DNA of 64,000 bases, from NCBI GenBank assembly GCA_943787985.1, contig CALSOO010000001.1, positions 1-64,000 on the forward strand, given 5' to 3'. The stretch comes from an uncultured Paracoccaceae bacterium. Lineage in GTDB: Bacteria; Pseudomonadota; Alphaproteobacteria; Rhodobacterales; Rhodobacteraceae. This document shows positions 60,895 through 64,000 of this stretch, piece by piece; the stretch's first letter is position 1, and each line of letters begins with the position of its first letter. The translations under genes were made by a program, and so were the position numbers. The notes beneath the pieces are model-generated. The model was not told where the DNA came from and searched no databases. It was given only the letters and a program-made list of their open reading frames with translations.

Positions 60895-60926
60895 AAAAAG
60901 GCCCGGCGCGCTTGGAGCGGCCGGGC
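60895..60926 (-). terminator. Rho-independent terminator downstream of the small gene at 61027
   Basis: On the complement GCCCGGC - 12-base loop - GCCGGGC then CTTTTTACG; perfect 7-bp stem and five T. Confidence 0.8.
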
Positions 60927-61026
60927 AAGTATCAGAGACGTTTGCAGGCAGGCAGCATGTCTCTGGAGATGCAAGCCCGCCGCGCGCGGGACAGGGTGCG
61001 CACAGGCGGTCGCTTGCAAATGGGTA

Positions 61027-61335
61027 TCAGGCGGCGAGGCGGCGGAGCATCGCAAAGGCGTCAAAAGGCCCTTTCAAAGAAGCCCGTCCTGCACGCAGCG
61101 CGGGGTAGGGTGCGTCGATGCGTTGTGACGTGAGGTCCGCATGACCTGCATGTCGGCGCAAGGCTTGTTTGCTCAGCCCATGTGCGGCAGCCTCGAAATT
61201 CATATCAATCGGAGCATTTATGGAGCAGGCGATCCGGCGGGAGTGACCCCCGTCATAGACCGTTGCCAAGGCTTCAAAGCTCTGGGTTGCTGCGTTGTAG
61301 ATAACGTTGCTCAGTTCAACTGTTGCCGTATTCAT
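61027..61335 (-). CDS. Small conserved-looking protein of unknown function upstream of clpB
   Basis: 102 residues, no signal peptide or membrane span. The first half (MNTATVELSNVIYNAATQSFEALATVYDGG) looks like a beta-sheet module with an HxxxIACSIN strand; the second half is helical and basic (HGLSKQALRRHAG, PFDAFAMLRRLAA). GGTGTAACCCA precedes the ATG. I do not recognise the family. It is divergent from clpB over 257 bases and could respond to the same heat or stress signal, but only clpB's side shows a heat-shock-like promoter. Confidence 0.65.
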   Translation of the reverse strand: MNTATVELSNVIYNAATQSFEALATVYDGGHSRRIACSINAPIDMNFEAAAHGLSKQALRRHAGHADLTSQRIDAPYPALRAGRASLKGPFDAFAMLRRLAA

Positions 61336-61481
61336 TGGGTTACACCTGTATCTTGTTTATTTTTGCTCTTGGTAAGATAGATGTGGTGTCTGCAATGAAA
61401 TCTTACATGGGGAAAAATTTGAACTTTTCGTGATTTTTGCGTGAAATTCACTATTTCACACGATTTTTAGGCATTTTGGGG

Positions 61482-61511
61482 CTCTTGAATTGTGCATAAA
61501 TCTGCCCAAAT
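61482..61511 (+). promoter_or_regulatory. RpoH-type heat-shock promoter of clpB
   Basis: CTCTTGAA, 15 bases, CCCAAAT: matches the sigma-32 consensus CTTGAA-N13-15-CCCATNT except for one base in the -10. About 81 bases upstream of the clpB ATG. Confidence 0.7.
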
Positions 61512-61592
61512 CGTATAACAAGGCCCATACTTTCACGTGCTGCCAAGCGGGCGTGAGCCACCACATGGGCGCTTTTGACAAAGGAGAATACC

Positions 61593-64000
61593 ATGGACTT
61601 AACCAAGTTCACGGAGCGGTCGCGCGGCTTTATTCAGGCCGCCCAAACGATCGCCACACGCGACAGCCACCAGCGTTTGGTGCCTGATCACATTCTAAAA
61701 GCACTGATGGATGACGACCAAGGGTTGGCGAGCAATCTTATCTCCAGCGCGGGCGGTGACCCGCGTGCGGTTGTGAGTGCGCTTGAAGTCGGCCTTGGGA
61801 AACTGCCCAAAGTGTCTGGTGATGCGGCTCAAGTGTACCTTGATAACGCGACAACCAAAGTATTGGCCGAAGCAGAGGCAGTGGCCAAAAAGGCTGGCGA
61901 CAGTTTTGTTCCGGTCGAACGTATTTTGATGGCTTTGTGCATGGTCAAATCGGGTGCCAAGACGGCGCTGGAAGCTGGTAAAGTCAACGCACAGGCGTTG
62001 AATTCCGCGATCAACGATATCCGCAAAGGCCGCACGGCTGACAGCGCGAGCGCAGAGGACGGGTATGATGCACTCAAGAAATATGCACAGGATCTGACCA
62101 CCCGCGCCGAAGAAGGCAAAATTGACCCGATCATTGGTCGTGATGAAGAAATTCGTCGCGCCATGCAAGTGTTGAGCCGCCGTACAAAGAACAATCCGGT
62201 TCTGATTGGTGAACCGGGTGTTGGTAAGACAGCCATCGCCGAAGGGTTGGCGCTGCGTATTGTGAACGGTGACGTTCCTGAATCTTTGCGTGGCAAGCGA
62301 CTGTTGTCCTTGGATATGGGCGCCCTGATTGCGGGTGCGAAGTATCGGGGGGAGTTCGAAGAACGCCTGAAAGCGGTTTTGACGGAAGTGACCGAAGCCG
62401 CAGGCCAGATCGTTTTATTCATCGACGAGATGCACACCCTTGTGGGCGCTGGCAAAGCAGACGGCGCGATGGATGCGGCCAACTTGATCAAGCCCGCGCT
62501 GGCCCGTGGTGAGTTGCATTGCATCGGCGCCACGACCTTGGATGAATACCGCAAATACGTCGAAAAAGACGCGGCTTTGGCCCGTCGCTTTCAGCCTGTT
62601 CTGATCGCGGAACCTACGGTCGAAGACACCGTGTCCATTTTGCGCGGCATCAAGGAAAAATACGAATTGCACCACGGTGTGCGCATTTCGGACAGCGCTT
62701 TGGTCACAGCGGCCACCTTGAGCCACCGCTACATCACGGATCGCTTCCTGCCTGATAAAGCCATCGATCTGGTCGATGAGGCGGCAAGCCGTTTGCGCAT
62801 GGAAGTGGACAGCAAGCCCGAAGAATTGGACGCCTTGGATCGCGAAATTCTGCAAAAGCAGATCGAGGCTGAAGCGTTGCGCGTCGAGGACGACGCGGCG
62901 TCTGTGGATCGCCTTGAGACCTTGGAAAAGGATTTGAGCGCCTTGCAGGAACGCAGTGCCGAAATGACAGCGCAGTGGCAGTCCGAGCGTGACAAAATGG
63001 CCGGTGCCCGTGATTTGAAAGAACGGATTGACCGTGCTCGCGCCGAGTTGGACATCGCCAAACGCGAAGGAAACCTGGGCCGTGCGGGCGAGTTGTCATA
63101 TGGTGTTCTGCCCGAATTGGAGCGCCAGTTGGCAGATGCCGAAGGAGCCGAGTCCGAGACGATGGTGGCCGAAGCGGTCCGCCCCGAGCAAATCGCATCG
63201 GTTGTCGAACGATGGACAGGTATTCCGACGGCGCGCATGCTTGAGGGTGAACGGGACAAACTGCTGCGCATGGAGGATCACCTGCATTCGCGTGTGATCG
63301 GCCAACACGCTGCGGTGCGGGCTTTGTCCAACGCGGTGCGCCGCTCACGGGCAGGTTTGAACGACGAGGATCGCCCTTTGGGCTCGTTCTTGTTTCTTGG
63401 ACCGACGGGTGTGGGCAAGACAGAGCTGACCAAGGCCGTGGCGGAGTTTTTGTTTGACGACGACAGCGCTATGGTGCGCATTGATATGTCCGAATTCATG
63501 GAGAAACACGCGGTGGCCCGTCTTATTGGTGCCCCTCCCGGATATGTAGGGTATGATGAGGGGGGCGTTTTGACAGAAGCGGTCCGCCGTCGTCCCTATC
63601 AGGTGGTTCTGTTTGATGAGGTGGAAAAAGCGCATCCCGATGTGTTCAACGTGCTTTTGCAGGTTTTGGATGACGGGATACTGACGGATGGCCAGGGCCG
63701 CACCGTCGACTTCAAGCAGACACTGATCATCTTGACCTCGAACCTTGGGGCGCAAGCCTTGAGCCAGTTGCCAGAAGGGGCTGATGTGTCAGGGGCCAAA
63801 CGGGATGTGATGGACGCGGTACGCGCCCATTTCCGTCCCGAGTTTCTCAACCGGTTGGACGAAACGATCATCTTTGATCGCCTTAATCGCGAGGACATGG
63901 ACGGAATTGTCGATATTCAGATGGCGCGTCTGTTGCGCCGTTTGGCGGCCCGCAAAATCAACCTTGAACTTGATGATGGCGCACGCAAATGGCTGGCGGA
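61593..64000 (+). CDS. clpB: Chaperone ClpB (C-terminus off the right edge)
   Basis: 802 residues are visible of about 870. ClpB is an AAA+ disaggregase that works with DnaK. N-domain ([18 protein letters not shown], 1-145), first AAA domain with Walker [10 protein letters not shown] and Walker [15 protein letters not shown], the long coiled-coil middle domain (about 400-530), second AAA domain with Walker [10 protein letters not shown], Walker [16 protein letters not shown] and the pore loop [13 protein letters not shown]. The sensor/arginine-finger region [12 protein letters not shown] is present; the tail is cut. AAAGGAGAATACC sets the start. A single gene under an RpoH-like promoter. Confidence 0.96.
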   Translation, partial: MDLTKFTERSRGFIQAAQTIATRDSHQRLVPDHILKALMDDDQGLASNLISSAGGDPRAVVSALEVGLGKLPKVSGDAAQVYLDNATTKVLAEAEAVAKKAGDSFVPVERILMALCMVKSGAKTALEAGKVNAQALNSAINDIRKGRTADSASAEDGYDALKKYAQDLTTRAEEGKIDPIIGRDEEIRRAMQVLSRRTKNNPVLIGEPGVGKTAIAEGLALRIVNGDVPESLRGKRLLSLDMGALIAGAKYRGEFEERLKAVLTEVTEAAGQIVLFIDEMHTLVGAGKADGAMDAANLIKPALARGELHCIGATTLDEYRKYVEKDAALARRFQPVLIAEPTVEDTVSILRGIKEKYELHHGVRISDSALVTAATLSHRYITDRFLPDKAIDLVDEAASRLRMEVDSKPEELDALDREILQKQIEAEALRVEDDAASVDRLETLEKDLSALQERSAEMTAQWQSERDKMAGARDLKERIDRARAELDIAKREGNLGRAGELSYGVLPELERQLADAEGAESETMVAEAVRPEQIASVVERWTGIPTARMLEGERDKLLRMEDHLHSRVIGQHAAVRALSNAVRRSRAGLNDEDRPLGSFLFLGPTGVGKTELTKAVAEFLFDDDSAMVRIDMSEFMEKHAVARLIGAPPGYVGYDEGGVLTEAVRRRPYQVVLFDEVEKAHPDVFNVLLQVLDDGILTDGQGRTVDFKQTLIILTSNLGAQALSQLPEGADVSGAKRDVMDAVRAHFRPEFLNRLDETIIFDRLNREDMDGIVDIQMARLLRRLAARKINLELDDGARKWLA

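Noticed and set aside
1..64000. CRISPR arrays, integrase genes, toxin-antitoxin pairs and defence islands
   Set aside because: Both strands were read for regularly spaced repeats and for characteristic proteins; none was seen apart from the truncated transposase.

Overview
The window reads as chromosomal DNA of an alphaproteobacterium of the Rhodobacteraceae, Roseobacter-type. The reasons are moderate-to-high GC, many ATGA start/stop overlaps, an RpoE-ChrR (ECF sigma / zinc anti-sigma) pair beside the oxidase-DUF1365-transporter-DUF3833-SDR cluster I associate with Rhodobacter, an endonuclease-type MutL, and a heat-shock (RpoH-type) promoter in front of clpB. This assignment rests on gene families and gene order; no database search was run. 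Both edges cut genes: glcD on the left (its C-terminus is missing) and clpB on the right.

Layout. 0-6 kb: glcD with a palindromic operator over its ribosome binding site, a DUF599 membrane protein, a small exported protein, a two-domain aldehyde dehydrogenase and deoC. 6-13 kb: a DUF4173-like membrane protein with an OmpR-type two-component pair, then a sitABCD/troABCD-type Mn/Fe ABC operon preceded by two Fur-family boxes. 13-17 kb: 5-hydroxyisourate hydrolase, a purine (NCS2) permease and a class III aminotransferase. 17-22 kb: DNA repair genes mutL-rmuC and ada. 22-28 kb: rpoE-chrR and the divergent five-gene lipid/oxidative-stress operon. 28-33 kb: phosphatase-GST-saccharopine dehydrogenase operon and a free-standing formate dehydrogenase. 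33-37 kb: an HscC-like Hsp70 with a membrane J-like partner lacking HPD, an M20 amidase and a WGR protein. 37-50 kb: a hybrid kinase and regulator divergent from a Liv-type ABC transporter flanked by two acyl-CoA ligases, with one antisense membrane gene inside. 50-52.7 kb: a lone Fe3+ permease, then an AT-rich patch with a truncated Mu-type transposase. 52.7-64 kb: yghU, an EamA exporter, a WYL regulator, a decayed bicarbonate-transporter fragment, rpmJ, tRNA-Val(GAC), an N-formylglutamate amidohydrolase, a THUMP methyltransferase, dinB, NUDIX, pyrF and clpB.

How parts work together. The Liv cluster looks like a solute importer coupled to CoA activation: a binding protein with costly, optimised codons, two permeases, two ATPases, an FadD-like ligase upstream and a PaaK-like ligase downstream, with a divergent hybrid kinase/regulator pair as the likely sensor. 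The sit operon, the RpoE-ChrR pair and its neighbours, ada, yghU, clpB and the Hsp70 pair give the window a metal- and stress-response flavour. HIU hydrolase and the NCS2 permease form a urate/purine utilisation fragment.

I see no CRISPR array, integrative element or secondary-metabolite cluster. The least explained pieces are the HPD-less J protein/HscC pair, the antisense gene inside the liv operon, the tandem TTTTGTACAA elements between convergent genes, the probable frameshift at the start of the DUF4173-like gene, and the decayed mobile and transporter remnants.
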